DNA of 64,000 bases from Pseudogracilibacillus sp037892545. GTDB lineage: Bacteria; Bacillota; Bacilli; Bacillales; Amphibacillaceae. A program made the translations under genes and the position numbers. This document shows, piece by piece, positions 18,616 to 27,965 of the stretch (positions are counted from its first letter, which is position 1; each line of letters opens with the position of its first letter). The notes below the pieces were generated by a model. It was given only the letters and a program-made list of their open reading frames with translations. It did not search any database and was not told the origin of the DNA. The DNA lies in NCBI RefSeq assembly GCF_037892545.1, contig NZ_JBBKBG010000004.1, forward strand, positions 62,001-126,000, read 5' to 3'.

Positions 18616-19908
18616 ATGGAAAAGATTATGATCGAAGGCGGTCATCTGTTAGAAGGAAAAGTAAGGATCAGTGGTGCAAAAAATAGTGCAGTTGCATTAA
18701 TTCCGGCCGCCATTTTAGCAGATTCTACTGTAACACTTGATGGATTACCGAATATTTCTGATGTAGATACATTGCAATCGATTTTGGAAGATATTGGCGC
18801 AAAGGTAGTACAAGACTCGAAGCAAAAAGTACATATCGATCCTTCGTCAGTCGTTTCCATTCCTCTTCCTAATGGAAAAGTACAAAAGTTACGTGCATCG
18901 TACTATTTAATGGGCGCTATGTTAGGGAAGTTTAAACGTGCGGCAATTGGTCTTCCAGGTGGATGCTATTTAGGTCCACGTCCGATTGACCAGCATATAA
19001 AAGGGTTTGAAGCTCTCGGTGCAAAGGTAAAAAATGAAAAAGGTGCCCTTTATTTAGAGGCGGAAGAATTACGTGGTGCCCGGATTTATTTAGACGTAGT
19101 GAGTGTAGGTGCGACAATTAATATTATGTTAGCCGCAGTGTTAGCGAAAGGAAAAACGACGATTGAAAATGCCGCTAAGGAACCAGAAATTATTGATGTT
19201 GCTACATTGTTGACGAATATGGGCGCTAAAATTAAAGGTGTAGGAACCGATATTATTCGTATTGAAGGTGTCGATCGCTTGCACGGTTGTAAACATACAA
19301 TCATACCTGACAGAATAGAAGCGGGTACATATATTATTGCGGCAGCTGCACAAGGGAAAGAAGTAGTCATTGATAATGTGATTCCAGAACATTTAGAATC
19401 ATTATTAGCGAAATTGCGTGAAATGGGTGTAACGATTGAGCAATATAATGATCAACTACTTATTAAACCTGGTGAAAAGTTGAAAAGTGTAGATATTAAA
19501 ACATTAGTATACCCAGGATTTCCAACCGATTTACAACAACCTTTCACATCACTATTAACGAAATCAGAAGGAACGAGTATCGTGACAGATACCATTTATA
19601 CAGCTAGATTTAAACATATTGATGAATTGCGCCGTATGAATGCAAAAGTGAAAGTAGAAGGCAGTGCTGCGATTGTAACAGGTACGGAAAAGCTAGAAGG
19701 TGCCAAAGTAAAAGTAACGGATTTACGTGCGGGAGCAGCATTAGTCATTGCAGGATTAATGGCAGATGGCATTACGGAAATAACAGAAATTGATCATATA
19801 GATCGTGGATATGAAGATATTACCGAAAATTTACGTCGTTTAGGTGCGAAAATTTGGCGTGAAAAAGTGGTGGAACCAAATAAAACGATTAGTATGAAAG
19901 GTTTATAA
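18616..19908 (+). CDS. murA: UDP-N-acetylglucosamine 1-carboxyvinyltransferase
   Basis: First committed step of peptidoglycan synthesis, adding enolpyruvate from PEP to UDP-GlcNAc. 430 residues in two inside-out alpha/beta domains. The fosfomycin-target Cys is Cys117 in LPGGCYLGPRP; SGAKNSAVALI near the N-terminus is conserved. By position next to tal and glpX it corresponds to the second Bacillus paralogue (MurZ/MurAB), not to the copy near the ATP synthase operon. The ribosome site GTGAGGGAC precedes the ATG. Confidence 0.95.
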   Translation: MEKIMIEGGHLLEGKVRISGAKNSAVALIPAAILADSTVTLDGLPNISDVDTLQSILEDIGAKVVQDSKQKVHIDPSSVVSIPLPNGKVQKLRASYYLMGAMLGKFKRAAIGLPGGCYLGPRPIDQHIKGFEALGAKVKNEKGALYLEAEELRGARIYLDVVSVGATINIMLAAVLAKGKTTIENAAKEPEIIDVATLLTNMGAKIKGVGTDIIRIEGVDRLHGCKHTIIPDRIEAGTYIIAAAAQGKEVVIDNVIPEHLESLLAKLREMGVTIEQYNDQLLIKPGEKLKSVDIKTLVYPGFPTDLQQPFTSLLTKSEGTSIVTDTIYTARFKHIDELRRMNAKVKVEGSAAIVTGTEKLEGAKVKVTDLRAGAALVIAGLMADGITEITEIDHIDRGYEDITENLRRLGAKIWREKVVEPNKTISMKGL

Positions 19909-19933
19909 CTCATAAAAAGGGGATTTTTAAACG

Positions 19934-20905
19934 ATGGAAAGAAGTTTATCGATTGAATTAGTTCGCGTAACAGAGGCGGCAGCATTATCGTCTGCAAGAT
20001 GGATGGGTAGAGGCTTAAAAAATGAGGCGGACGATGCAGCAACAACCGCAATGCGTACAGTTTTTGATACGATTCCAATGCGTGGCACAGTTGTCATTGG
20101 AGAAGGGGAAATGGATGAAGCGCCAATGCTTTATATTGGCGAAAAACTCGGTACTGGAAGAGGACCTTTAGTAGATGTTGCGGTTGACCCACTTGAAGGA
20201 ACGAGCATTGTTGCACGTGGTTCTTGGAACGCTTTATCTGTTATTGCTATTTCAGATGGTGGAAATTTATTACACGCTCCAGACATGTACATGCATAAAA
20301 TTGCTGTTGGTCCAGAAGCGGTTGGAAAAATTGATATTAACGCATCAGTGGAAGATAACTTACGAGCTGTAGCAGAGGCAAAAAACAAAGAAATTGAAGA
20401 TGTATTAGCTGTCGTATTAAACCGTGATCGCCATCAAGGATTAATCGAAGAAATTCGTCAAACAGGTGCTAGAATTAAATTAATTCAAGACGGTGATGTG
20501 GCAGGGGCAATTAACACTTGCTTCGACCATACAGGAGTAGATATTTTATTCGGTATTGGTGGTGCACCAGAAGGCGTTATTTCAGCAGTTGCTTTAAAGT
20601 GTTTAGGTGGAGAAATCCAAGGGAAGTTAGCACCATCCAATGAAGAAGAAATTATCCGTTGTAAAAAAATGGGGATTGAAGACATGAATAAAGTCTTTTA
20701 CATGGATGATTTCTGTCCAGGGGATGATGCCATTTTTGCTGCGACAGGTGTGACGGATGGAGAATTATTAAAAGGGGTTCAATTTAAAGGACAACGAGCA
20801 ACAACACAATCTGTCGTAATGCGTGCGAAAAGTGGAACGATTCGTTTCATTGATGGTCAACATAGTTTAAAGAAAAAGCCAAATTTAGTATTAGATAATG
20901 AATAA
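19934..20905 (+). CDS. glpX: class II fructose-1,6-bisphosphatase
   Basis: GlpX-type phosphatase of gluconeogenesis, 323 residues. Metal-binding acidic motifs are visible: GEGEMDEAPM and DVAVDPLEGTSIVARG, plus ILFGIGGAPEGVISAVALK. It corresponds to YwjI of B. subtilis and keeps that position between murA and rho. AAAAGGGG is the likely ribosome site. A terminator follows within 60 bp. Confidence 0.95.
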   Translation: MERSLSIELVRVTEAAALSSARWMGRGLKNEADDAATTAMRTVFDTIPMRGTVVIGEGEMDEAPMLYIGEKLGTGRGPLVDVAVDPLEGTSIVARGSWNALSVIAISDGGNLLHAPDMYMHKIAVGPEAVGKIDINASVEDNLRAVAEAKNKEIEDVLAVVLNRDRHQGLIEEIRQTGARIKLIQDGDVAGAINTCFDHTGVDILFGIGGAPEGVISAVALKCLGGEIQGKLAPSNEEEIIRCKKMGIEDMNKVFYMDDFCPGDDAIFAATGVTDGELLKGVQFKGQRATTQSVVMRAKSGTIRFIDGQHSLKKKPNLVLDNE

Positions 20906-20960
20906 TATTTTCTTCTAAAGATAGAGTTGAATATATGAAGAGAAAGTTGTATGATACAAA

Positions 20961-20986
20961 TAGACAAGAGACGGTCTAGTTTTTTT
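20961..20986 (+). terminator. glpX terminator
   Basis: TAGAC (20961-20965) pairs with GTCTA (20974-20978), followed by GTTTTTTT. The stem is short but the T run is strong. Confidence 0.6.
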
Positions 20987-21154
20987 ACAACGAACTCTTC
21001 ATTCGGCTCCTCTTTTAAACAAGCATCTTTTTTATCTCCTATATAAATAAACGTGTACATATGAGCAACATATAACATGTTATCCTATCAAAAAGAGCAA
21101 CCAAAATTATGTTAAAAGAGATACGAATAGAAATAAATGAATAGGTGTGATGAT

Positions 21155-22438
21155 GTGTCTGAAATAACGATTTCTCATTTAGAAAGCTTAACGTTGAAAG
21201 ACATTTATAAGTTAGCTAAAGAATATAAAGTTTCTTATTATGCGAAACTAACAAAAAAAGAATTAATTTTTGCGATATTAAAAGCGCAAGCAGAAAAAGA
21301 CGGTTATTTATTTATGGATGGGATTTTAGAAGTGATCCCTTCAGAAGGTTTTGGTTTTTTACGTCCAATTAACTATTCTCCAAGTGCGGAAGATATTTAT
21401 ATTTCAGCCTCACAAATTCGCCGTTTTGATTTAAGAAATGGGGATAAAGTATCTGGAAAGGTTCGACCACCGAAAGAGAATGAACGTTATTATGGTTTAT
21501 TACATGTGGACGCTGTAAATGGCGATAATCCTGAAACAGCAAAAGAACGAGTACATTTTCCTGCCTTAACTGCTTTATATCCTGATCGCTATATGACATT
21601 AGAAAATTCTCCACAAAATATATCGACGAGAATTATAGATTTAATGACACCAGTTGGTTTTGGCCAAAGAGGATTAATCGTTGCTCCGCCAAAAGCGGGT
21701 AAGACGATGCTTATAAAAGAAATTGCTAATAGCATTTCGAAAAACCACCCAGAGGCAAAACTAATTATTTTATTAGTCGATGAACGTCCAGAGGAAGTGA
21801 CAGATATTGAACGTTCTGTTGCACCAGATGTCGATGTCGTAAGTTCTACATTTGATGAAGTGCCAGAAAGTCATATTAAAGTATCTGAACTTGTATTAGA
21901 GCGTGCCATGCGTCTCGTGGAACATAAACGCGATGTGATTGTTTTAATGGACAGTATTACACGTTTAGCACGTGCATATAACTTAGTGATTCCACCAAGT
22001 GGACGTACATTATCCGGCGGGATTGATCCTGCAGCATTCCACCGTCCGAAGCGATTCTTTGGTGCGGCAAGAAATATTGAGGAAGGTGGAAGTTTAACGA
22101 TTTTAGCAACTGCCTTAGTAGATACGGGATCACGGATGGATGATGTTATTTATGAGGAATTTAAAGGTACAGGTAATATGGAACTACATTTAGACCGTAG
22201 TTTAGCAGAAAGAAGAATTTTCCCGGCAATCGATATACTACGTTCCGGTACTCGAAAAGAAGAGTTGCTCGTTTCGAAAGATCATTTAGAGAAAATGTGG
22301 ATGATTCGAAAATCAATGCAAGACTCGCATGAATTTACCGAGCGATTTTTAAAGCGTTTGAAAGCGACGAAAACAAATGAACAATTCCTAGATGATATCG
22401 GAGAAGAAATTAAAATGAAGCGAAATCAACGCTCATAA
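21155..22438 (+). CDS. rho: transcription termination factor Rho
   Basis: Hexameric RNA-dependent ATPase, about 427 residues. An N-terminal SAP-like segment is followed by the cold-shock RNA-binding domain (GFGFLRPINYSPSAEDIYIS), then the ATPase with Walker A APPKAGKTM, Walker B VIVLMDSITRLARAYN, and the Q/R-loop region GGIDPAAFHRPKRFFGAARN. GTG 21155 has AGGTG at proper spacing and gives the usual Bacillus length; an ATG 18 bases earlier is an alternative. The 170 bp before it carry no recognised regulatory element. Confidence 0.96.
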   Translation: MSEITISHLESLTLKDIYKLAKEYKVSYYAKLTKKELIFAILKAQAEKDGYLFMDGILEVIPSEGFGFLRPINYSPSAEDIYISASQIRRFDLRNGDKVSGKVRPPKENERYYGLLHVDAVNGDNPETAKERVHFPALTALYPDRYMTLENSPQNISTRIIDLMTPVGFGQRGLIVAPPKAGKTMLIKEIANSISKNHPEAKLIILLVDERPEEVTDIERSVAPDVDVVSSTFDEVPESHIKVSELVLERAMRLVEHKRDVIVLMDSITRLARAYNLVIPPSGRTLSGGIDPAAFHRPKRFFGAARNIEEGGSLTILATALVDTGSRMDDVIYEEFKGTGNMELHLDRSLAERRIFPAIDILRSGTRKEELLVSKDHLEKMWMIRKSMQDSHEFTERFLKRLKATKTNEQFLDDIGEEIKMKRNQRS

Positions 22439-22452
22439 AAGTAAAAAAAGAC

Positions 22453-22505
22453 TTGCATTACCTACCTAATACTGTTATAATATCAAGATGTGAGGTTAGG
22501 TAGGT
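22453..22505 (+). promoter_or_regulatory. rpmE promoter flanked by a perfect 10-bp inverted repeat
   Basis: TTGCAT (22453-22458) and TATAAT (22476-22481) are 17 bp apart. ACCTACCTAA (22460-22469) lies in the spacer and its exact reverse complement TTAGGTAGGT (22496-22505) lies just after the expected start point. The arms could be two operator half-sites, or the right arm could act in the RNA. It does not look like the Bacillus Zur box. Confidence 0.6.
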
Positions 22506-22554
22506 TTAACTTATAATTGTGAATAATCATTTTTTGTAAAAGAGGTGGAAAAAC

Positions 22555-22797
22555 ATGAAAAGCGGAATTCATCCAGAATACCAAAAAGTAATCTTTTTAG
22601 ATACAAGTTCAGATTATAAATTTTTAAGTGGTTCTACAAGAACATCTGACGAAACAATGGAATGGGAAGATGGTAACACTTACCCAGTCATTCGTGTTGA
22701 AATTAGTTCTGACACACACCCTTTCTACACTGGAAAGCAGAAAGCAGACAGAGCCGGTGGTCGTGTCGATCGATTCAAAAAGAAATACAACATGTAA
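22555..22797 (+). CDS. rpmE2: 50S ribosomal protein L31 type B
   Basis: Ribosomal protein bL31, 80 residues. It opens MKSGIHPEYQKVIFLDT and has the long insertion of the type B form (WEDGNTYPVIRVEISSDTHP, then FYTGKQK). It has no cysteine at all, so it is the zinc-independent form. In B. subtilis the gene after rho is the zinc-binding type A; here the type B form takes that place, as in staphylococci. AAAGAGGTGG is the ribosome site. Confidence 0.93.
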   Translation: MKSGIHPEYQKVIFLDTSSDYKFLSGSTRTSDETMEWEDGNTYPVIRVEISSDTHPFYTGKQKADRAGGRVDRFKKKYNM

Positions 22798-22835
22798 AAC
22801 AAACAAGAAACAAAAATACAATCGTAACCTATTAC

Positions 22836-22866
22836 AATCAGGCAAATTTATGCCTGATTTTTATTT
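22836..22866 (+). terminator. rpmE terminator
   Basis: AATCAGGCA (22836-22844) pairs with TGCCTGATT (22851-22859), followed by a T-rich tail. Confidence 0.85.
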
Positions 22867-23010
22867 ACAAAAAATCCACTGATGTTGATGAGGAATGATA
22901 TTCGCTAAAGTTGAACCGTTTTTACATACCTACTATAAATGAAACGTGAAAATAGTGTATACTAAATATTGAAACTTGATTTTACGGAAGTATAAAAGAG
23001 GTGGAAACAC

Positions 23011-24090
23011 ATGTTAGATAAACTACAATCATTAGAGGATCGGTACCATAAATTAAATGAACTTTTAAGTGATCCAGAAGTAATTAGTGATTCGAATAAA
23101 TTAAGAGAATATTCGAAAGAACAATCCGACCTTGAACCAGCTGTTACGGCATATCGCAAATATAAAACGAGTGTGGAAGAATTAAACGACGCGAAAGAAA
23201 TGTTAGCAAGTGAGTCAGACAGTGATATGTTAGACATGATTAAAGCGGAGATTTCGGAGTTAACATCTAATATAGAGGAATTAGAAGAAGAGTTAAAAGT
23301 ACTATTATTACCGAAAGACCCGAACGATGATAAAAACGTTATTGTTGAAATCAGAGCAGCAGCTGGTGGGGATGAAGCTGCATTATTTGCTGGTGATTTA
23401 TATCGAATGTATGCGCGCTTTGCGGAAGCGAATCGTTGGAAAACAGAAGTTATTGAAGCGAACTCAACAGGAGTTGGTGGATATAAAGAAATTATTTTCA
23501 TGATTCATGGTACAGGTGCTTATTCTAAGTTAAAATTCGAAAATGGGGCACACCGTGTACAACGTGTACCTGAAACAGAAGCACAAGGACGTGTTCATAC
23601 CTCTACTGCGACAGTTGCAGTATTACCAGAGGCAGAAGATGTGGACGTAGAAGTTCGTAATGAAGATGTAAAAGTGGATACGTACCGTGCAAGTGGGGCA
23701 GGTGGACAGCACGTAAATATGACAGACTCGGCTGTTCGTTTAACACACTTACCGACAGGGATTGTCGTATCGTGTCAAGATGAGAAATCTCAAATTAAAA
23801 ACCGCGAAAAGGCTTTTAAAGTATTGCGTGCCCGTTTATATGACAAATATCAACAAGAAGCGGAAGCAGAATATGCAGAATCAAGAAAATCTGCCGTAGG
23901 TACTGGAGATCGATCTGAACGTATTCGTACGTACAACTACCCACAAAACCGAGTAACAGATCACCGTATCGGTTTAACGATTAAAAAATTAGACCAAATT
24001 GTCGAAGGGAAAATCGACGAAATTATTGATGCTTTACTCATTGAAGACCAAACGAGTCGTCTGCAAGAAGTTAGTGAAAAAAATGAATAA
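23011..24090 (+). CDS. prfA: peptide chain release factor 1
   Basis: Class I release factor reading UAA and UAG, 359 residues. The GGQ loop that triggers peptide hydrolysis is in GAGGQHVNMTDSAVRL (about residue 230), and the stop-codon recognition region with the PVT-type loop maps to the preceding domain. AGAGGTGG precedes the ATG. It overlaps prmC by eight bases, and PrmC methylates the Gln of its GGQ motif, so the two are functionally coupled. The tdk gene found upstream in B. subtilis is absent. Confidence 0.96.
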   Translation: MLDKLQSLEDRYHKLNELLSDPEVISDSNKLREYSKEQSDLEPAVTAYRKYKTSVEELNDAKEMLASESDSDMLDMIKAEISELTSNIEELEEELKVLLLPKDPNDDKNVIVEIRAAAGGDEAALFAGDLYRMYARFAEANRWKTEVIEANSTGVGGYKEIIFMIHGTGAYSKLKFENGAHRVQRVPETEAQGRVHTSTATVAVLPEAEDVDVEVRNEDVKVDTYRASGAGGQHVNMTDSAVRLTHLPTGIVVSCQDEKSQIKNREKAFKVLRARLYDKYQQEAEAEYAESRKSAVGTGDRSERIRTYNYPQNRVTDHRIGLTIKKLDQIVEGKIDEIIDALLIEDQTSRLQEVSEKNE

Positions 24091-24943
24091 GAAGAAAGTA
24101 TATGAAGTCCTAACATGGGCTTCTTCTTTTTTAGAAAAACATGGACGTGACCCTCATATCGCAAAAGTTTTAATCGAACATCATCTACAAGTAGATCGTA
24201 ATACGTTCCATATGATCTTACGAGATGAAATGAAGGAGGAGCAGTATAGAGCCTTTATGTCCGATGTAAAGGCACACGTGGAGACGGGGATACCTGTGCA
24301 ACATTTAGTTGGATATGAATATTTTTATGGGAGACAATTTGCTGTAAACGAGCATGTACTTATTCCACGTTTTGAAACAGAAGAATTAGTTTATCATCTT
24401 ATCCAACTGATCCAATCGAAGTATCGTGATGAAACAGTCACGATTGTTGATATCGGCACGGGATCTAGTGTGATTGCAACGACATTAGCATTGGAGCTAT
24501 CGAATGCAGTTGTATATGCTACAGATATATCGGAAGCTGCCCTTCGAGTTGCAACACAAAATGCAGCGGATTTAGGGGCAAATGTTACGTTTATGCAAGG
24601 AAGTTTTTTAGAACCGATAATAGAAGCAAACATCCACCCACAAATAATCGTTTCAAATCCTCCCTATATAGCTAAGGCGGAAATAGATGAGTTAGAAGAT
24701 ACGGTGAAAAATTATGATCCACATGTAGCACTTTTTGCACCGAATAAAGGATTAGCTGCTTATGAATCTATCGTGGATCAATCAAAGAGAATCCCTTCTA
24801 TTGAACGTATTTGTATGGAAATCGGATATGAGCAAGCAAAGGCTGTAACAAATATAGTAGCAAAAACATATCCTGCAGCACAAATCGAAACAATCGTTGA
24901 TATGAACGGAAAAGACCGAATCATTTCAGCTATTGTACGATAA
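24083..24943 (+). CDS. prmC: release factor glutamine N5-methyltransferase
   Basis: SAM-dependent methylation of the GGQ glutamine of release factors, 286 residues. An N-terminal helical domain precedes the Rossmann-like methyltransferase domain with VDIGTGSSVIATTLA (SAM site) and the substrate motif NPPYIAKAEIDEL at about 191. The ATG at 24083 lies inside the end of prfA; the frame is open further upstream inside prfA but that part does not resemble the family. Confidence 0.94.
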   Translation: MNKKKVYEVLTWASSFLEKHGRDPHIAKVLIEHHLQVDRNTFHMILRDEMKEEQYRAFMSDVKAHVETGIPVQHLVGYEYFYGRQFAVNEHVLIPRFETEELVYHLIQLIQSKYRDETVTIVDIGTGSSVIATTLALELSNAVVYATDISEAALRVATQNAADLGANVTFMQGSFLEPIIEANIHPQIIVSNPPYIAKAEIDELEDTVKNYDPHVALFAPNKGLAAYESIVDQSKRIPSIERICMEIGYEQAKAVTNIVAKTYPAAQIETIVDMNGKDRIISAIVR

Positions 24944-25005
24944 AGAGGTATAACCTTTTTCTTATCTGTCCATAATGTTCCTAAAAGCAGTTGGGGGCAA
25001 AAACG

Positions 25006-25587
25006 ATGAGAAAATTCGCATTATTATTTTTAATGATTTGTTTTTTAGGAATGTTTTATCCGATGACTGTACATGGGACAGACTATGCTGTAGAAATGAT
25101 CCCGGAAGACGCGATTCGTTTACGTATTTTGGCAAATAGTAATGATATGAAAGATCAACAAATGAAATATACTGTTCGTGATGAAGTAAATGCCTATTTA
25201 TCTACTGAAATGTCCAAAGTGACATCGATCGATGAGGCACGTAAGCGAATGGAAGAAATATTACCAAAAGTAGAAGAAATTATTGCCAATACATTAGAGC
25301 AAAATGGAGAACATCTATCCTTTTCAGTTCAGTTTAAAAAAGATGTACCATTTCCGACGAAAAAATATGGGAAATATGTGTATCCAGCCGGTGATTATGA
25401 GGCGCTGCTCATTACACTTGGCGAAGGAGAAGGGGACAATTGGTGGTGCGTGCTTTTTCCATCTTTATGTTATTTAGATTTATCAGAAGAGGAAAAAGCG
25501 GATATGGAGCAAGCGAATAAGGAAGAAGAAAAGACAGAGAAGAAAACAGTGAAAATCTTTCTTTTTGAATGGTTAGGGTTAACGTAA
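25006..25587 (+). CDS. spoIIR: stage II sporulation protein R
   Basis: Secreted signalling protein made in the forespore that activates the SpoIIGA protease to process pro-SigmaE in the mother cell. 193 residues from ATG 25006, with a signal peptide (about residues 4-24) and the conserved segment PEDAIRLRILANSNDMKDQQ followed by KYTVRDEV, and NWWCVLFPSLCYLD later on. A TTG 15 bases upstream is a possible alternative start. It marks the organism as an endospore former. It stands alone after prmC, as in Bacillus. Confidence 0.93.
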   Translation: MRKFALLFLMICFLGMFYPMTVHGTDYAVEMIPEDAIRLRILANSNDMKDQQMKYTVRDEVNAYLSTEMSKVTSIDEARKRMEEILPKVEEIIANTLEQNGEHLSFSVQFKKDVPFPTKKYGKYVYPAGDYEALLITLGEGEGDNWWCVLFPSLCYLDLSEEEKADMEQANKEEEKTEKKTVKIFLFEWLGLT

Positions 25588-25604
25588 TCCTAACTGAAAG
25601 AAAT

Positions 25605-25637
25605 CCTAAAGTAGGTATTGCTACTTTAGGGTTTTTT
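25605..25637 (+). terminator. spoIIR terminator
   Basis: CCTAAAGTA (25605-25613) pairs with TACTTTAGG (25622-25630), then GTTTTTT. Confidence 0.85.
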
Positions 25638-25790
25638 ATGTGAAAGGAAGGTTTGTCACAATCATTTTCATCTTATGATTCGTGTTTCCTTTGCATCGTT
25701 GGAGTGATAATTTGTAGGTCATGTTCTAGATGAATCCTTTGTGAAACATCGTTATATCGTCTAAAATATAAAGAGAAGTGAGGGAACGAA

Positions 25791-26804
25791 ATGAAAACAA
25801 AAATATTCACAATGAACGGACAAAATGATGAGGCATATATAAAAGAGGCGGCAGCTCTCTTACGAGCGGGAGAAGTGGTCGCATTTCCTACTGAAACCGT
25901 TTATGGGTTAGGTGCAGATGCAACAAACGAAGCGGCTATCGCTAAAATCTTCCAAGCAAAAGGTCGACCAAGTGATAATCCGTTAATTGTCCATGTCGCA
26001 ACAAAAGAGCAATTAAACGATCTTGTACAAGCTTATCCCGCGTATGTAGATACATTAATTATGACATTTTCTCCTGGACCAATTACATACGTCTTAAAAC
26101 GTAAAAATAATGTCGCGACAAATGTTACTGCAAATTTGGATACGGTAGGGGTACGTATTCCGAATAATGATGTCGCTTTACGATTATTAAAAGAAGTAGA
26201 CTTGCCAATTGCAGCGCCAAGTGCAAACAAGTCTGGAAAACCAAGTCCAACAAAAGCGGCACATGTATACGATGATTTACATGGAAAAATTGCAGCAATT
26301 GTTGATGCAATGGAAGCAGAGGTTGGCGTGGAATCAACCGTAGTGGATTGTACGGGGGATGTTCCACTTATTCTTCGAGTAGGTGCGATTACGAAAGAAG
26401 CTATCGAAGCAGTTGTAGGAGAAGTACGTACCTTGACTAAAAAAGAAAAGACAGAAAAACCAAAATCTCCAGGGCTCAAATATAAACATTATGCACCTGA
26501 AGTACCACTCATATTAGTAGCAAACAATGCTTTACTACAGGATGTTGTGGAACGTTATGAAGCAGAGGGAAATAGAGTAGGGGTCATTGTGACGAAAAAA
26601 ATGGCCGAGAATATAGAAGCAGCACATAAAATCATGATTGGAAATAAGGACATAGAGGTAGCTCAAACGTTGTATGATACGTTACGTTCGTTAAAGAAAG
26701 ATCGGTTCGATGTTGTCGTTTCCCAATCTTTTTCGGAAGATGGGGTCGGTTTAGCAATAATGGACCGTTTAACGAGGGCGGCTACAGAAATAGTATACAA
26801 GTAA
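25791..26804 (+). CDS. ywlC: threonylcarbamoyl-AMP synthase (Sua5/YwlC)
   Basis: Makes threonylcarbamoyl-AMP from threonine, bicarbonate and ATP for the t6A37 modification of ANN-decoding tRNAs. 337 residues, the long Sua5 form: an N-terminal YrdC domain with VVAFPTETVYGLGADA, KAKGRPSDNPLIVHV and APSANKSGKPSPT, then a linker with SPGLKYKHYAPEVPL and the C-terminal Sua5 domain. GTGAGGGAACG precedes the ATG. The ywlA/ywlB genes between spoIIR and ywlC in B. subtilis are not present. Confidence 0.93.
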   Translation: MKTKIFTMNGQNDEAYIKEAAALLRAGEVVAFPTETVYGLGADATNEAAIAKIFQAKGRPSDNPLIVHVATKEQLNDLVQAYPAYVDTLIMTFSPGPITYVLKRKNNVATNVTANLDTVGVRIPNNDVALRLLKEVDLPIAAPSANKSGKPSPTKAAHVYDDLHGKIAAIVDAMEAEVGVESTVVDCTGDVPLILRVGAITKEAIEAVVGEVRTLTKKEKTEKPKSPGLKYKHYAPEVPLILVANNALLQDVVERYEAEGNRVGVIVTKKMAENIEAAHKIMIGNKDIEVAQTLYDTLRSLKKDRFDVVVSQSFSEDGVGLAIMDRLTRAATEIVYK

Positions 26805-26819
26805 ACTTCTAATCTATCT

Positions 26820-26850
26820 CTATTTTGCATACATTGTACAAGCAAAATAG
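26820..26850 (+). other. hairpin abutting the mntP ribosome site
   Basis: CTATTTTGC (26820-26828) pairs perfectly with GCAAAATAG (26842-26850). The last G borders GGAGG of the mntP ribosome site. No T run follows, so it is not a terminator. It may affect mntP translation. Confidence 0.45.
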
Positions 26851-26864
26851 GGAGGATTAACAAT

Positions 26865-27407
26865 TTGGTATATGAACTTATCTCATGGATGCCTGTTGCA
26901 CTTGCAATAAGTATGGATTGCTTTTCTGTCGCAATCGGATTAGGGTTAGTTGAAAAAAAAATAAAACAAAAAGTATCTGTTAGTGTCATGCTCGGCATTT
27001 TTCATAGTGCTTTTCCTTTAGCAGGGTTGTTATTTGGTGTATATCTTTTCCCGTTTATTCATCATTTAGCAGCCTTTTTAAATACAGTCATTTTTACGAC
27101 GCTCGGTTTGTTTACCTTGTTTTCTATATTCGAAGAGAAAAGGCAGACGTTTTTTGCTGGTTGGAAACTTATTTTTGTCTGTATGTTTGTAAGCGTGGAT
27201 AGTTTTCCGGTCGGCCTTACGTTCGGCTTGGCAGGCGCGAATCATATGTCGATGATATTTTTATTTGGTATGACGGCAATGGTGGTTTCATTTATTGGTT
27301 TGACCTTTGCACAGGTATTACGGGGAAAAGTTGGCGTATTTGGAGATGTCTTCAGTGGTATTTTATTTATCTATTTAGGTTGGAAACATTTTATTTCCAT
27401 GTTTTGA
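26865..27407 (+). CDS. mntP: MntP-type manganese efflux pump (YwlD)
   Basis: Small inner-membrane exporter of Mn2+, 180 residues with six predicted spans arranged as two three-helix repeats. The acidic residues expected in the ion path are seen in ALAISMDCFSVAIGLG and in the second repeat VSVDSFPVGLTFGLAG. The start is TTG with GGGAGGATT upstream. No yybP-ykoY manganese riboswitch fits in the 60-bp gap before it. Confidence 0.88.
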   Translation: MVYELISWMPVALAISMDCFSVAIGLGLVEKKIKQKVSVSVMLGIFHSAFPLAGLLFGVYLFPFIHHLAAFLNTVIFTTLGLFTLFSIFEEKRQTFFAGWKLIFVCMFVSVDSFPVGLTFGLAGANHMSMIFLFGMTAMVVSFIGLTFAQVLRGKVGVFGDVFSGILFIYLGWKHFISMF

Positions 27408-27497
27408 GATTAAATACCTATAAAATAAATTAGAATATAGTTCAAAAGTTTGTGTTATTGTGGTATATTAATGAATAAGGAAAGATGAGGAAAAAAG

Positions 27498-27947
27498 ATG
27501 AATATTTTATTTGTTTGTACAGGTAATACATGTAGAAGTCCGATGGCAGAAGCGATATTAAAGGAGAAACTGCCACAAATAGAAGTACAGTCTGTAGGGA
27601 TCTTTGCGAATGAAAACGAAAAAGCTCATGCACACGCGATACAAGTTTTAGAAGAAATGGGTATTTCTTTTACCCACCGTTCGGAAGCCATTCAATTGGA
27701 TCATATGCAATGGGCCGATATTGTTTTAACGATGACAGAAGATCATAAACAAGTGTTATTACGTCTATTTCCACAGTATAAAGGAAAAATTTTTACATTA
27801 ATTGAATATGTTTCTACAGAACAGGTTCCGTTATATCAAGGTGGATATAATATTCCCGATCCATTTGGTGGAGATGTATCGATTTATCGTGAAACAGCGG
27901 AATTATTAGAAACATATATTGATCATCTAGTGCAAAAGATTAATTAG
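27498..27947 (+). CDS. ywlE: protein arginine phosphatase
   Basis: Low-molecular-weight phosphatase of 149 residues that removes phosphate from arginines placed by the McsB kinase. The P-loop VCTGNTCRSPMAEA holds nucleophile Cys7 and Arg13, and Thr11 in the loop is the residue that gives arginine-phosphate preference in YwlE; the general acid Asp is in IPDPFGGDVSIY near 120. It keeps the Bacillus position before rpiB, with one gene inserted between. Confidence 0.92.
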   Translation: MNILFVCTGNTCRSPMAEAILKEKLPQIEVQSVGIFANENEKAHAHAIQVLEEMGISFTHRSEAIQLDHMQWADIVLTMTEDHKQVLLRLFPQYKGKIFTLIEYVSTEQVPLYQGGYNIPDPFGGDVSIYRETAELLETYIDHLVQKIN

Positions 27948-27965
27948 TAGGGAAGGGTCATGCAA

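Noticed and set aside
22962..23501. Minus-strand open frame of 179 codons opposite prfA
   Set aside because: Serine-rich antisense shadow of prfA without a ribosome site.
24948..24980. SigmaF-type promoter before spoIIR (GTATA, then a -10 at about 15 bp)
   Set aside because: The -35 fits but the -10 departs from the consensus at several positions.
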